This document shows, piece after piece, positions 1 to 12,121 of a stretch of DNA of 64,000 nt. Position 1 is the stretch's first letter, and each line of letters starts with the position of its first letter. A program made the position numbers and the translations under genes. The notes under the pieces were generated by a model. That model was not told where the DNA came from and searched no databases. It saw nothing but the letters and a program-made list of their open reading frames with translations. This stretch comes from Enoplolaimus lenunculus (taxonomy: Eukaryota > Nematoda > Enoplea > Enoplida > Thoracostomopsidae): positions 124,001 through 188,000 of the forward strand of contig JASANG010002067.1 in the NCBI GenBank assembly GCA_030248215.1, read 5' to 3'.

Positions 1-75
1 TAAACCTGAAATCTAAGCGTAAACATAAGCGTAATCCTAAGCATAAGGCTAATCCTAAGCAAAAGTCTAAGCTTC
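1..75 (+). repeat. degenerate TTAGGC/GCCTAA-type hexamer array
   Basis: About ten imperfect copies of a hexamer near CCTAAG/CATAAG follow each other. The same hexamer recurs at more than ten other places in the window, so this is one member of a dispersed family rather than a local oddity. It ends next to a stretch with a box-B-like GGTTCAATCCC at about 110-120. Confidence 0.6.
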
Positions 76-1403
76 CTCGACTCAAAGTCCGCATATCTCT
101 CAGTGGGCAGGGTTCAATCCCCTAATTAACATAAGCCGATCATTGCATAATGGTTCAAAAACTTGTGATATTTTTTAGGAGTTGTAGCTGCAGTACCATT
201 GCCCAATATGCTCAGTATGCATATACCTGTATATCCCAATGCAAATGTTAAATGTATCCTGCTTGCACACTCATGCATATCATTCCGGCGGCGCCCATGG
301 AGTTAAGGTGTGCACTGAAAAAACCTAAATTTCTTGCTTTATTTAAGCGCGACGAATTGAACCAGCGATATATGAAATTGAAATAAGGGTTGCTGTAAGG
401 TGCGTTAACGTAAATTTAAATTTCCGCTTGTCATTAAACTGAGATGTACGAGTGGTGTTATTGTAGGAAACAATTAGTGCTTACAATAAACTTAGGACTT
501 AGCCAGAGGTTCGGGCAAAAGTTTAGGTTTAGGATTACGCTTATTGTAGTGTGACACAAACAAAAGGGAGGGTGGTGGTCCCAACCAATATGGGTCCAAA
601 TGTTCCAGATAGAGCCTATAAAAGAAACCAAAGAAGAAGCAGACACTAGACTGTTCAAATATGTAACAGACCGGCATAAAGTATAATAATTCGAGAGTAT
701 AGATAACGGACATGGCAACCAACAAAAATGTTTAGAAGCAAGTCAGTTCTGCACAAAAAAGAATATAAAAAGATGGGGGTTTGGTCCAAACCGAAATAAC
801 ACAGGGTGAAATAGAATTAATATACAGTCCGTAACCGAATAACAAAGGACACCCTCTGGATAGGCAAAATAAATATCAGACCTCCAGCCTTTTTTCTTGG
901 GTTAATACAGTAGGCATAGCTTAGCCTCTTCATAAAACTTTATGATTAAAGAAATTAATGGGGAGAAAAGTGTACCCGATACAGGCTTCCTTACACTTCG
1001 ATAGGCAAACGGCAAACGTTATAAAGAGCAACTTATGGCGGAAAGTACTACTTTGAACGTCCTAGATATTAAGCACAATAAAAATTGTTTTTCCTGTTAA
1101 ATAAAGTTTTGGGCTAAAACTTTTGAACTTGGAAATGTTTCAAACATTTGGCACTGTCCTTAATACTTATGGTAGTACAAACACTGTGTATTTGAACATG
1201 CAAACATTGGCATGATTAAAAGATTTATAACTGCATTTCAAATCCTAGAAACATTTAACCGTACAACCCAGAATCGATGGTGACTATGGTCTAACCGGAT
1301 ATCCGTTTTCGGTAAAATTCGGTGTCCGTTCCCGTTATAGAATAATGGAGATGCGGTTAGTTTTACGCTCAAAATTGGCTTAAACAACGTATTTATCTGA
1401 CAG
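76..1403. other. intergenic, mostly degenerate repeats, no gene seen
   Basis: No supported coding exon. Positions 545-912 resemble a decayed copy of the CCGAATAAGAGG-type MITE seen intact at 23528 and 42945: it shares the GGTGGTCCCAACCAATATG-like part and ends in a GTTAATACAGTA remnant. Positions 1290-1345 carry a fragment of the ACCGGATA/CGGAAAC repeat that also occurs at 45.9 and 57.6 kb. Confidence 0.45.
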
Positions 1404-2570
1404 TTGGCCAATGTTACTTTAAAGGCCGTCCCATTTTTCCGGGACAGAAATGTACCACGAGTACCCGTCCCATTTTCTCGGGACAGCAATGTCCAGGAGT
1501 ACATTATAAAATATAATTGGGACATCGGGACAGTTGGGACAGATGAGACAGTGGACAGATGGGACAGTTGGGACAGCTGGGACAGTTGGGACAGATGGGA
1601 CAGTTGGGACAGATCGGACAGATGGAACAGCGGGACATATGGGACAGTTGGGGCAGATGGGACAAATGGGACCGATGGGACAGTTGGGACAGATGGGCAG
1701 ATGGGACAGTTGGGACAGATGGGCAGATGGGACAGTTGGGACACTTGGGACAGATGGGACAGATGGAACAAACGGGACAGATTGGACAGATAGGACAGTT
1801 GGGACAGATGGGACAGTTAGGACAGATGGGACAGTTGGGACAGATGGGACAGTTGGGACAGATGGGACAGATGAGACAGATGGGACACTTGGGACAGATG
1901 GGACAGTTGGGACAGATGGGACAGTTGGGACAGATGGGACAACTGGGACAGATGGGATAGTTGGGACAGTTGGGACAGATGGGACAAATGGGACAGTTGG
2001 GACAATAGGGACAGGTGGGACAGATGGGACAGTTGGGACAGATGGGACAGTTGGGACAGTTGGGACAGATGGGACAGTTGGGTCAGTTGGGACAGATGGG
2101 ACAGTTGGGACAGATGGGACAGCGGGACAGATGGAACAGTTGGGACAAACGGACAGATGGTGCAGTTGGGACAGATGGGACAGTTGGGACAGCTGGGACA
2201 GATGGTACAGTTGGGACAGATGGGACAGTTGGGACAGATGGGACAGCTGGGACAGTTGGGACACTTGGGACAGATGAGACAGTTGGGACAAACGGGACAG
2301 ATGGGGCAGTTTGGACAGTTTGGACAGATGGGAGAGTTGGGACAGATGGGACAGATGGGACAGTTGGGACACTTGGGACAGATGGGACAGTTGGGACAAA
2401 CGGGACAGATGGTACAGTTGGGACAAACGGGACAGATGGTACAGTTGGGACAAATGGGACCGTAGGGACAGCTGGGACAGATGGGACAGTTGAGACAGAT
2501 GGGACAGTTGGGTCAGTTGGGACAGATGGGACAGCTGGGACAGTTGGGCCAGATGCGACATTTTTGTCAG
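1404..2570 (+). mobile_element. TIR element remnant carrying a GGGACAG minisatellite
   Basis: The left end (1404-1445) starts TTGGCCAATGTTACTTTAAA and continues into GGCCGTCCC and a CCGGGACAG motif. The same terminal sequence, as inverted repeats, bounds the element at 61955-62295, and a diverged version bounds 44597-45091. Inside the end are two copies of a roughly 40-bp unit (CGGGACAG, AATGTAC, GAGTAC). A tandem array of TGGGACAGT / TGGGACAGA follows, on one strand throughout. I see no matching right-hand inverted repeat after 2570, so the element is truncated or was overrun by the array. The long open frames here are repeat artefacts. Confidence 0.6.
1521..2556 (+). repeat. GGGACAG minisatellite, about 1 kb
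   Basis: More than 100 tandem units of TGGGACAGT or TGGGACAGA, often alternating to give an 18-bp higher-order period. Single-base variants are scattered (TGAGACAGA, CGGGACAGA, TGGAACA). All units lie in the same orientation. The period is divisible by three, which makes four or more frames falsely open. Confidence 0.95.
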
Positions 2571-3050
2571 GTCCATTCTGTTTGTTGGGAGAGCAAGATT
2601 CGACGTCTGGAACCCGGAATTCATGCTTGTGAAAAATATATAAAGTTAGTAACCCGGCAATTATTTTAATTTTTGCAATTGCAAGAAATTGTCAACTTAA
2701 TCCGTCCCATGAATAACAGGGGCAGGTTGAAAACGTGACACATGCTGGGTACATTCCTTTACAAATACACCGCAGAGAGTGTACCAGTTCACGCGTAAAG
2801 TTTTACAATTTCCCTAAATTTGATTTTCAAGTTGGGAATCGAATAAGAGTCGTTGGCTTGACAAACGTATACCATCACCATTCAGCTATATGGCATGGCG
2901 CTGTAATGACAGAGTTTGCACAGCGTGGTTACATATGTGAGAAAGGTCAATGCAGCTGATTCCAATTTCAGACCAAAAAGTTGTTGGGCATTGTTAGCAG
3001 AACATTTATAATTTTTACAACCTAAGTACATCAATAACGATAACTTTACT
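2571..3050. other. 5' flank of the peptide gene, nothing recognised
   Basis: Non-repetitive AT-rich sequence upstream of the peptide gene. No exon, array or transposon end was recognised. It should hold the promoter and 5' UTR, but no TATA box or initiator stands out. Confidence 0.3.
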
Positions 3051-3294
3051 ATGTTTCCATTGTCGATGCAAATTTTGCCTCGTTCGGCTGTTCCGTTTCT
3101 GTTCACAGCGCTAGCAGTTGCGTTCGTGATTGCTCTTGTGATGCCTACAGCAACGCATGCCGGAAGACATTTGCGTGTTCGTGATCCGGAAGAAGTATTT
3201 GATGTTGAACAGCCGTCCAGAATCGACAACGCATATGTTCCAGCTGTTCGCCAACTGTTCGGAAGAAGCTTTTACCGCACCGGCAAAAGGGCAC
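3051..3294 (+). CDS. secreted prohormone-like peptide, exon 1 (signal peptide + KR-type sites)
   Basis: Codes 81 residues plus one base, ending at a consensus donor (GTAAGT at 3295). The N-terminus is a strong signal-anchor/signal peptide: after RSAV comes a 20-residue hydrophobic run ending VMPTATHA, a likely signal-peptidase site before GRHLRV. The rest is short, charged and Cys-free and ends in SFYRTGKRA. GKR is a classic prohormone cleavage plus amidation signal, and QLFGR just before it is a weaker one. The phase-1 end joins in frame to either of two downstream exons (4545 and 6233) that share the sequence GLGIAEEIANV. The product would be 111 or 107 residues. I do not recognise the family; Y-x-T-x-x-R-A-x-G-L across the junction faintly recalls neuropeptide B/W (inference only). 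Confidence 0.6.
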
Positions 3295-4544
3295 GTAAGT
3301 AACAGTTTGGCCTTTAAGCCTGTTTTGTCAAATGACTATAGCACCAATCATCAAGTCGCAATAGGTTTTAAACTAAAAGTACCAAAGAATGTTTACAAAG
3401 TCATCAAAATCGACCATAAACCTCTTGCTATGTATATACGGAATCTACGACAATTGTTCGACCGACAACTTGTCGCCCAACAATGACCCAAAACCTATTG
3501 TAAACCTAAGCAAAATCCTAAGCGTAATCTTAAGCCTAAACCAAAGCCTAAGCACAATGATAGGCGACGAATCGTACACTAGATGAAAATTTGCGTTACA
3601 ACTGGTCGGTCGACGAGTTGTTTGGCGACGAATTGTGGTGATACCGTAATATGATTTAAAGTTTCTGTATATTCGATATATAAAATTTTCCCTAGTTTTT
3701 AATTTCTGCCACCAGCGAATGCCGGTAGGCTGAACAATTTTCCATTTCTGCTGGACTGTCCCGTATATAAGCTTATATATTTAAACTCAGAGCGCGCCGT
3801 GTCTTATAAAATGGTCAGTGTACATAGAAAATTAGTTGTGCTGAGGTCTATACAGCTGTAAAATCTTGAGATATGGGAACAAAAATTTGCGTTGTAAACT
3901 TGATTTTAACCCTGATAAAATTACGCTCGGCAGCTAATGAAGGGATCCATCCCCTCTACCCCTTGAACTAGGCTTGATGATGAACAGGTTAAGAGAGGAT
4001 TGATCTGCGTCCGTATTTCCAAATGACCATACCACTATCATCTCTCAATATTACGTTTTTAATTAAATGGATCAATAGGGAAATGGACGTATTGCAATTT
4101 CGCAAACTTTCACTCTTTACTTTGATAAGTACAGAACCTATCGTCAATTGGTGAGCGATATTATGCGTAGCGTAGAATATTACAGCGTGTACACGGACTA
4201 CCTATTATGAATAAGAAATTAACTAAAACGTTGCTCACCCATCCTTTTATAAAATTTCAGCTTTAAAAAAAAATCAAACTTATATTTTTACTGAATAATA
4301 TTAATTAGCATAAGCTACCAGGAGTATGCATAAATCTTAATTTCACTACTAAGGTATTGCAATAGCAAAAAACCAAATATACCGACAATGAATTACGTGA
4401 ATACACAGTTAATTTCAAGCTGAAACAAAATTTAAAAAAGTAAATATTGAAAGATGTTAACAAAAACTCGAAACCAAAAATACATTTTACTACCATCACC
4501 ATCATCACCACCAGCGCCACAAAACGCACAATTTGAACTTTCAG

Positions 4545-4636
4545 TTGGGCTCGGCATCGCCGAAGAAATAGCAAACGTAGAAGATGTTCCAACACAAGAA
4601 GAGATTGAAAAATTTAAATTTCTTAAACGAGAATAA
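4545..4636 (+). CDS. prohormone-like peptide, alternative last exon A
   Basis: After a CTTTCAG acceptor the frame reads GLGIAEEIANVEDVPTQ, then EEIEKFKFLKRE and a stop. It enters with two bases, exactly matching the phase-1 donor at 3294. The spliced isoform is 111 residues. The exon holds a KR near its C-terminus. It closely matches exon B at 6233 in entry phase, the GLGIAEEIANV block and the hydrophobic-FLKR ending, so one is a duplicate of the other. There is no donor before the stop, so the two exons would be alternative terminal exons. A CACCATCAT run precedes the acceptor. Confidence 0.6.
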
Positions 4637-6232
4637 TGTTTCAATGAAATATATGTTGGTGTTTCCTGCACCTCTGTGTCTATTGATTTCTGCTCAACAA
4701 CTTTTTTGCGCCTATTTTCAAAAGGTCTATGATATTAACTTGGCATTAATAGATAGCAGTTCAGTTGGCAACTGTTTGCGTTACTCTAGTTAAAGAGTTT
4801 TCCTTGCACTGTTTATAAAGCAACTTCTTATGGCAAGGTTGTATTTGCATTAAGTTTATGTTTTCGTAAGGTTAAAATTTTTTCAAATTCAAGCTGTCCT
4901 TGGCGATGAAAAGTAAATTAATTACTACTCCAAACGGACTCGAAACGCTGTGATCAACCAGCAAGTTAACATAACTCATTTGGTACGATATTTTAATTAA
5001 AAATTTATTATAAACGTCACATTTTTTACCCAACAGTATTTGACTGACGATGCTTTGGCCAAGTATTAATGTGATTATTTATAATTTGTAGCTTGTTCAC
5101 TTCCCCATCAATAAGTTTCCCTTACACATTTAAGCATTGTATGGTATCAGCACTTCTTATATTCGCTTCAGTAGACCTACCACCTTCGGAACCCTCTGCA
5201 ATTCCAAAGGTTCCCAAGTAGGACGGGGGGCTGTCGCGGCCAGATTCTTGATACTACGCAATTTATTATTTTAGAAGTTTAAATTTCTTATGAAATATAT
5301 ATTTTTGCGTTGTTTTGTTCTAGTATGAGAACTGTTGAGTGCGATTGATTTGGGCGACAGCTCCCATCATGCTTAGCGTCCCATAAAATTACGGAGGGTT
5401 CAGGGGGGGTGACAGCCCTCCTGATCGGTAAGTAAATAAAAAGTGCTCATACCACACTACTCTATAAATCCGGAAAGAGCTACATTTTTCCAATTATTTA
5501 TTTACTATAAATGATAACTAGTGTAGAGGTAATTAAGTAATGTACCTATAAGTTTATAAATCTGGATATTCTTTGTGTTTTCCATTTATGTTGCTATGTT
5601 TTTGCGTTTTATATTTGCGCGAAAAAAATATGGTTTTTGGTTTAGCGTTAATTCTGAATTTTTTCAAAATGTTTAAAAAATGATCTATTAATGATTTTTC
5701 TCTGTTGAGCATCATCACTTATAATCAAGCATAGAATAGGATCTGATATTTGAATACCAGAATATCTAGATACGAAAAGAAAAAGCCGCTCAACGACGGT
5801 AATAGTACTGCTATGTCGAAGGCGCATATTGCGTTGATCATAAATTACAATACCGTGATTAATAGCCGCCCCTAACCGCTAAGAAGACGTCAGCTGGTCA
5901 GGGGGCATCACTCCAACTGATTCAGCAAACTTTTAAGCAGTTTCTTACAATTGCCAAAGGTTTGGTCACTTCACAATTTGAACAACATAGAGATCGTTCT
6001 TAATAAATAGAACTTTCGGTGGATTATACGCGTGCTTCACTGATCCATGCGAACGGTCGCTACACGTTGTGTAAGCTTGGCCCTGCATAGATGTTTAACG
6101 GTTAGGAATATAGTATCTACTGAACAAAATCTATGTTCAATACCGAATCACATTATATTGTATGATTAAGCTTTCTAGCATTCGTTTTTTACTGAGCTAT
6201 CCCGTTTTGTTTTCAACAATTTTATCTTTTAG
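4637..6232. other. intron between the alternative last exons, nothing recognised
   Basis: About 1.6 kb of AT-rich sequence with no supported exon and no clear transposon ends. A few short C/G runs (5220-5230, 5400-5425) resemble repeat debris. If exon A is used as a terminal exon, its 3' UTR lies here, but I see no canonical AATAAA close to the stop. Confidence 0.3.
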
Positions 6233-6312
6233 TTGGCCTTGGCATTGCTGAAGAAATCGCAAACGTTCCGCAAGATGTCGACAATTTTTCGTTTTTAAAG
6301 CGTCAGCTTTGA
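6233..6312 (+). CDS. prohormone-like peptide, alternative last exon B
   Basis: Follows a TATCTTTTAG acceptor and reads GLGIAEEIANVPQDVDNFSF, then LKRQL and a stop. Entry phase is identical to exon A and compatible with exon 1, giving a 107-residue isoform. Relative to exon A the block before FxFLKR is changed and shortened, while GLGIAEEIANV is kept. An AATAAA lies about 80 bases downstream, making this the better supported 3' end. Confidence 0.6.
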
Positions 6313-6391
6313 AAACAACTCTTCGGCTGTCGAAGCGGATTGAAAATTCGTCTATATATTTTCGAACTTATTAATATATTTTGAAACGTTT

Positions 6392-6397
6392 AATAAA
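6392..6397 (+). terminator. polyadenylation signal of the peptide gene
   Basis: AATAAA inside TTTAATAAATAAAACTG, 80 bases after the exon B stop codon. Supports transcript termination here. Confidence 0.5.
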
Positions 6398-7889
6398 TAA
6401 AACTGCACTAGTCTATTATTATCATTTTAGTGTTTAGTCGTTTTATAAGCTCGTGCTTAAAACGAGAATTATTGATTTTGGGCAATGCGTAAACGTGTGA
6501 TATTTCTCAGAACTTTGAATGCAGTGAAATTAAAGTTTAGCAAATTCAATTACGAACGGAATTAGCCTCGGGTTAAAATTCCGTTCACCTGAATGCATAA
6601 GACTTGCTAACCTGCCGCAGTAAACAAAAATAGCGATCCATCTCGATTGTAAACTCAATGCTTTGCGATTACTGTTCCGCGCTAAGTTCCCGTTAGTTTT
6701 TCGTCTCATAATGAATGTATCCAATCTCGCATATATTAAAGTCAAACGATTTTGGCTCATAATCTATTGACATCTTCAAGTCATAAATATCATATTCTGT
6801 TGATCTGTCTGCCTGACACAGTTTTGAAATAAAAAGAAATAAATGACAAATGTATAATGTTTAGAAGGTTCATGTTAGAATTTGTCTCATTTTCTGAACA
6901 GAAAGCTAAAGTTGAAATGGAAAGTTAAACTGGATCGTTTATCAACATTTTTACATTTTTTCACAAATGCTTCACAGACGTTCATCATTATTTTAATAGT
7001 TTTCAAACTGATTTGCATACCAATCTACGTTAGGGGCTCCCAATTTGTGCGGCATGACGTCAAACATGGGCACGTTAAGCCAGGAAACCTACGGCCCATA
7101 TATCTGTATTGGCTCCATTGTAAAATACATGAAATTCTCGCGAAGCACACGGGTCCGTAGCCAATGGGGGGCCAAGATGGCTCAGCCCCGCTGGAAAAAT
7201 TCTGGCCCCCCTAGAACATATTTAACCTTGCTTGTAACTCACTGAAAACCTTTAAATGCACCTCCTGAAAAAGTGTTAGTTCTTCGAGCAAGCTTGGCTG
7301 GCTACACACCCGAAACCACATTCACCCCTTCGCGCAGTATTCGGGTGGCTACAGCCTGGCTTGACGTTCCTACGAGCGCGTAAAGCCAAAGGGAGTCTAT
7401 CACCCTTTTGATTTGTCTGCTCCAAATTGTAAATTGTGTGAAATTCTAGCATGAGACCCACCTAAAACTTTTTAGCTCCCACAATTTATATTCGTGTTTA
7501 TAACTGACCAGGCCGAACACTGTTTCATGCGCTATACACATGCACAGAATAATAATGCAGTATGAAATAGGCTCTTGTGTGCATTAAATGTAATGTATGT
7601 TTATTCAGCTGCTACAAAAATTGGCAAAAACTCTGGTTTATATTTGATGTTCCAGAAGCTTATAGTATGCCGGCGGTTTTGCAGCAAAAGCCACCGATTT
7701 TAGTTTTCAGTAACAAATTAGATTTTTATTTATTTCTTGTTTTTTTTGCGTTTGAGACAAATTTGATTCTAAGCCTAAAATTCAGTTGTTAAATATGCCC
7801 CAATCTTGAGGATTCTTTTAATAATCTATTAAGGTTCTCAATTATAAGGCTCATTGTACAGTAACTGTGAACTGGCGCATTTGACAGTT
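6398..7889. other. intergenic, one dispersed repeat, no gene seen
   Basis: No supported exon. About 7140-7320 (GTCCGTAGCCAATGG ... CTTGCTTGTAACTCACTGAA ... GGCTGGCTACACAC) is a copy of a repeat also found at 45.81-46.61 kb. This copy is uninterrupted and serves as the empty-site reference for the nested insertion there. Confidence 0.45.
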
Positions 7890-8405
7890 GCCCATCTTGG
7901 TTCAGATTTAAAACCATGATTTTGCATTGAAGTTTAGCGCTAAAATTTAGTTTCACTTATACTAGCGTCGCGCGCTCGTTTTTCTACCTATATTTTACTC
8001 GCCCTACCCCCCTTTAGAACTTACTAAGTTTGCCGGTACAGTAAATATCACCAGACTATCCTCGCCCCCGGCTGCCACTTTGCGTGACTTGGTATATAAT
8101 TTTCGCGCGGCCGACTGCCCAGCGTGCGTCAGGACGCGTGGTCGAACGGCGGCATGCGGCTTAGCAGAATACAGCGCAACCTGTGCTCGTGCATAATTGC
8201 GTCTTTTAGTTTAGCTGCATTTTATCGACAATTGCTATTAAGTTTGCTAAACCTGATAATTTTAAAATTTATAATCAGTAAAATTGTCCTTGCTGAAGGC
8301 TTACAATTTATGAAAATAAAATAAACTTTAGATCATACAACGAAATAAAAGCAACTAATATAAACTGTGCTTGCCTTGCCAAAGCGGAAAATTCACTGCC
8401 CCGAA
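7890..8405 (+). repeat. dispersed repeat, copy 1 of a direct pair
   Basis: Matches 11310-11815 over about 500 bp with moderate divergence. Shared landmarks in order: TTTAGCGCTAAAATT / TTCAGCACTAAAATT, a GACTTGGTATATAATTT-like block, CAGCGTGCG, GCGTCTTTTAGTTTAG, CCTGATAATTTTAAA and AAGCAACTAATATAAA. Shorter related pieces lie near 14380-14440 and 30030-30110 in the other orientation. No terminal inverted repeat or coding capacity was seen, so the class is unknown. Confidence 0.55.
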
Positions 8406-11309
8406 CGCTTACCGCTTTATATTTCAAAATACTCTTCTGGAAGCGGCCGAGTATATAGTTTCTATCGTGTCTATCTGAAATCATTGACAGTATTTATCAA
8501 ATAAAAGAAAAGGATGCAACATTCTAACTTATTCCACTTATAGATACAATTGATAATGTATATATGTCGAATCAAAGTACACATAAAGCATTGCAGTGCC
8601 TTTTTATATATTTAGAATATGATCCAAACTTACACATTCTACCACGAACATTTTTCGATTTTATCTGAGGTCAAATCTCAAGCAAAGATTTGACCCCTGT
8701 GTATCATTTCGCATCGTACATCGTTTGTAATTTTGTACTAAAGTTGCTTATACCACACTATGTGCCAAAAACAATCATAGACAGTAAAACTGAAATTTTT
8801 TTCCGTACCAATTTCTCGAAAGAATAATTTTCATTTTGCATGATATTTATCTAATTTTAAGCTAAACCTTGGACTCAATTACTCCCGGATACGAGACATG
8901 TAACGTCGTCGCTTGACTAAGGAAGCCTATTGTGTTCTATTCTGAGTACATAGTTTGCGCCAACTTGCTCGCAGTATACTCTATGCGTGAAAGGTTACAA
9001 ATTTACTTTAGCTACTTCAAGACTGTTGTACCGTGCACCCGGAATCTTGTGAGCCTGAGCCAGGTAACTATATAGCTCCTGCGATCCCCATAGATAATTT
9101 TATTTGTCTCCACTTTGATAATAAACCGAAAAGGTTCTTCTGAACTGAATTTTTATTTGCGTCGTTTTATTTTTATATTTAAATCTACAAAATATATCAT
9201 GATCTCAAATATGTAAACAACATCTGTTACCCAATGAATTTTAGCTCACACAGACAGCGCCATACCTAAAACCTTCGTTCCCAGCCACAATTTGAAAATG
9301 CGTAAACCACGATTTTAGTATTAATAATATAACCAACCTAAGTATTAATGTATAATTCACGCAGGTTTCAAATCGTAAAATACAATCGCTTCTAATGCTT
9401 ATACACCGGTTTGTATAAAAATAAAACCGTTTGAAAAAAATAAAATCCACAGCCCATTTCGATAGGGTCCAACAGCATTTCAAATATTAACAGGAAGTAC
9501 GAAGTTGGTTTTACAGTTGCGTTTTGGTTTACCTACCATTGTTTGTTTGTAATGCGTTGTCCTGTGGCGGATCCAGAAATTGCAGTTGAAAGGGTGTCTC
9601 GTGGTCTCGGACAATATGTAGTAGTGACAAAACGTAGCGAACAAACCGAGCTAGAAGCCGGACGCATTTAGTTATTTCTGTTGGGAAGCATGGCTTGGAT
9701 AAACCTCATCAATCCGCGGGTTGCGTAACGGATCATCTAAAGTTGCTGTATGTTTACGAGTTTAAAATGTTAATGAGCTTAAGCATTAGACTAATTTCTC
9801 GCTTAAGGCTTTAGCTTAGGATTAGGTTTTTGTATAGGCTTTATCATCACGCTTAGGATTTGACTTTGGTTTAGGCTTACGAATATGCTTACTGTAAGGG
9901 CATCTATCCATACTTAGGCCAAAGGTACAAATACGTTGTACCCTTCATCTTGTACCCGCCATGTGGAAATTAGAAAAGCACTTTTAAACTAAGGATATAA
10001 ATCGTCAGTAAAGAAAAATTGGATGTAGAAACTGTTTCTTGTTTGTTACTACTACACATAATTGAAGTTTATTTACTGTGCAAGCTATTTTAAATAGGTT
10101 GCGAATGGTAATTGAGGCCGTTTCCAAGTTTATTTGTACTTTCAGTTACGATTTCAAGTGTGAATGGTTCCAAAGGATATTTAGACAAAACCTTTAATTT
10201 TGTCCAATTTTAGTGTCTACTATTTGATGTTAGAATTGTCATCAGTTTTTCAATTTGTTCCAAGAATTGTTTTAGTTTGCGATTGCTACATATTCAAAAA
10301 TCGATAGTAGTAATTAGTAAAAGGCGTTTCTAATTTCTATGTGGCGAGAGCAAGAAAATGTGGGTACCGCAAAAATTGATCTTCAGAATTTAATTTTTAC
10401 TACATTTGCTACTGTAAGAATTTACATAAATGTCAGTTTGTTCGATCTATTCCGCAGCATGACGGTGTCAAGCCAACGGGTTCACCCTACAAACTAAATT
10501 TTACCTAAATGTTGGGCGCACTTGCTTACAAAATACAAACAAAACGGAAAAAACTATTATTTGCAAGGACACGTTATACCCTCGTCTTTCTGGTACGCGA
10601 TAGTTCCTTTCTCAGTAGCTTATGCGCATTTCAATGTTTGTCACTGTTTTTATCTGATATCGATAAAGCTTGCAAAATACGTTGCAACAAGCTATTGCTT
10701 CCTGTACATCTTTGAAATTTTAGGTCTCGGACCTGCACGCCTACATGTAATCATGCTTAAAACATTTTTTCAGCTAAAATTATTTCACTACTGACATCTG
10801 AATTTGAGGGTTTTTACTTTTTTATAAAGTTTGCACAGTTCAGAAAATAACACCGCAAACACTTGAAAAAAAGTATGCAAGTAGCTCGGCCTTGTGAATT
10901 TGTGATATATTTAGTGTTCTATACATGCCCAAAATTTATGATTCATTATTTTAAGTATATTACAAAATAATATGCATATATATGTCATAAATCGCTGCGT
11001 GGATCATTTTGTAGCAGTAGGCTTTTGTATTTCAGCAGAATGTTTTATATACTGCGTGAGAGCAAATACCACAGAATCCAACATGAGATATTTTTCCACA
11101 ATTTTATTGAAACCTTTTACTGTAGCCGTGGTTTGTTTTAAACGTTTTCCAAACCATAGAAGAGCATGAGAATTTGTATCGATGTATTCTAAACCAAGTT
11201 TGATGATCAATAAAAATAAGCTATTTGCAAAATTATAAATTTATTTTACGCGTTTTTGCTAATAATGCGAGGTTCAAGAGCAGATGCAAGCGAGGGCCAT
11301 TCTGGTCTT
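8406..11309. other. intergenic, no gene seen
   Basis: AT-rich sequence without supported exons. About 9780-9905 is a degenerate TTAGGC array (GCTTAAGGCTTTAGCTTAGG and neighbours). About 9560-9600 carries a TGGCGGATCC fragment like the hAT end at 20087. Otherwise I see nothing. Confidence 0.35.
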
Positions 11310-11815
11310 GGCCTCTCGAACAGGTTTGTATTAAAGTTCAGCACTAAAATTGCGTTCAGCTTTTCGTTCGCTTCGCTCTTGAGTTGTTTTTCATTATATG
11401 TCTCTCCCCCTTGACTTTTAAAAGTTTCCGTATCTGCCACGACAATAAATATTAGCAAATGCTGGGCTCCGCTATACTCGCTCCTGGATGTCACATTCTG
11501 TGATTTGGTATATGATTTACGTGCGGCGGAAGGCACAGCGTGCGGCAGCAGACGCAGTGGCGGACAGCGGCTTAGGGCTTAGTCGAAGCTATCGCAATCT
11601 GTATTCGTGCACCATCGCGTCTTTTAGTTTAGTTGCGTTATCACAATTGCTATTGGTTTGCTGGACCTGATAATTTTAAATTTTTAACCATCATTTAAAT
11701 CAACAAAGTCGTCCTGGTTAAAAGCTTACATTTTTTGAAATCGAATATAACAGTTAAATAAAAAGCAACTAATATAAATCGTACTTGCCAGCCAGAGCTG
11801 TAAACTCACTGAAAT
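11310..11815 (+). repeat. dispersed repeat, copy 2 of a direct pair
   Basis: Partner of 7890-8405, same orientation and same order of landmarks (CACTAAAATTGCGTT, TTTGGTATATGATTT, CAGCGTGCGGCAG, GCGTCTTTTAGTTTAG, CCTGATAATTTTAAA, AAGCAACTAATATAAA). Divergence is moderate with small indels. Confidence 0.55.
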
Positions 11816-12121
11816 GGATAATCACTCCGAAGGTGTCCTAGAGGAATGATTGCATATACATAGCATTTTGTGTCAATAAGATTATAGTTTATATTTTGAA
11901 CTTTTTCAAAAGAAATTAAATGATTTGGTAAAATAAAATTTTTCAACTTCTAGGATCAAGATGGCTATTAAAATCGTGTTTGAAGTGCGTTTTTCTTGTT
12001 TCTGTAAAAATTTCGGCGTAGAATATGTCGCTATTTCCCTTATCTACGGTCCTATTCGCGATTAAAAACGACAATCTGGTTTTTTGTGAATATATATTTT
12101 GATTTGTAGTTTGACGTTTAT

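Noticed and set aside
1-75. Telomere or subtelomere (TTAGGC repeats)
   Set aside because: Units are very imperfect, short, occur in both orientations and at a dozen internal sites with common flanks.
1521-2556. Regular repeats that could suggest a CRISPR array
   Set aside because: There are no unique spacers; units are head-to-tail minisatellite and the genome is animal.
1419-2624. Six or more long open frames rich in QLGQMG, SWDRWD, VPTVPS or LSHLSQ
   Set aside because: They are translations of the 9-bp/18-bp minisatellite, whose period is divisible by three; no start context, splice sites or domain.
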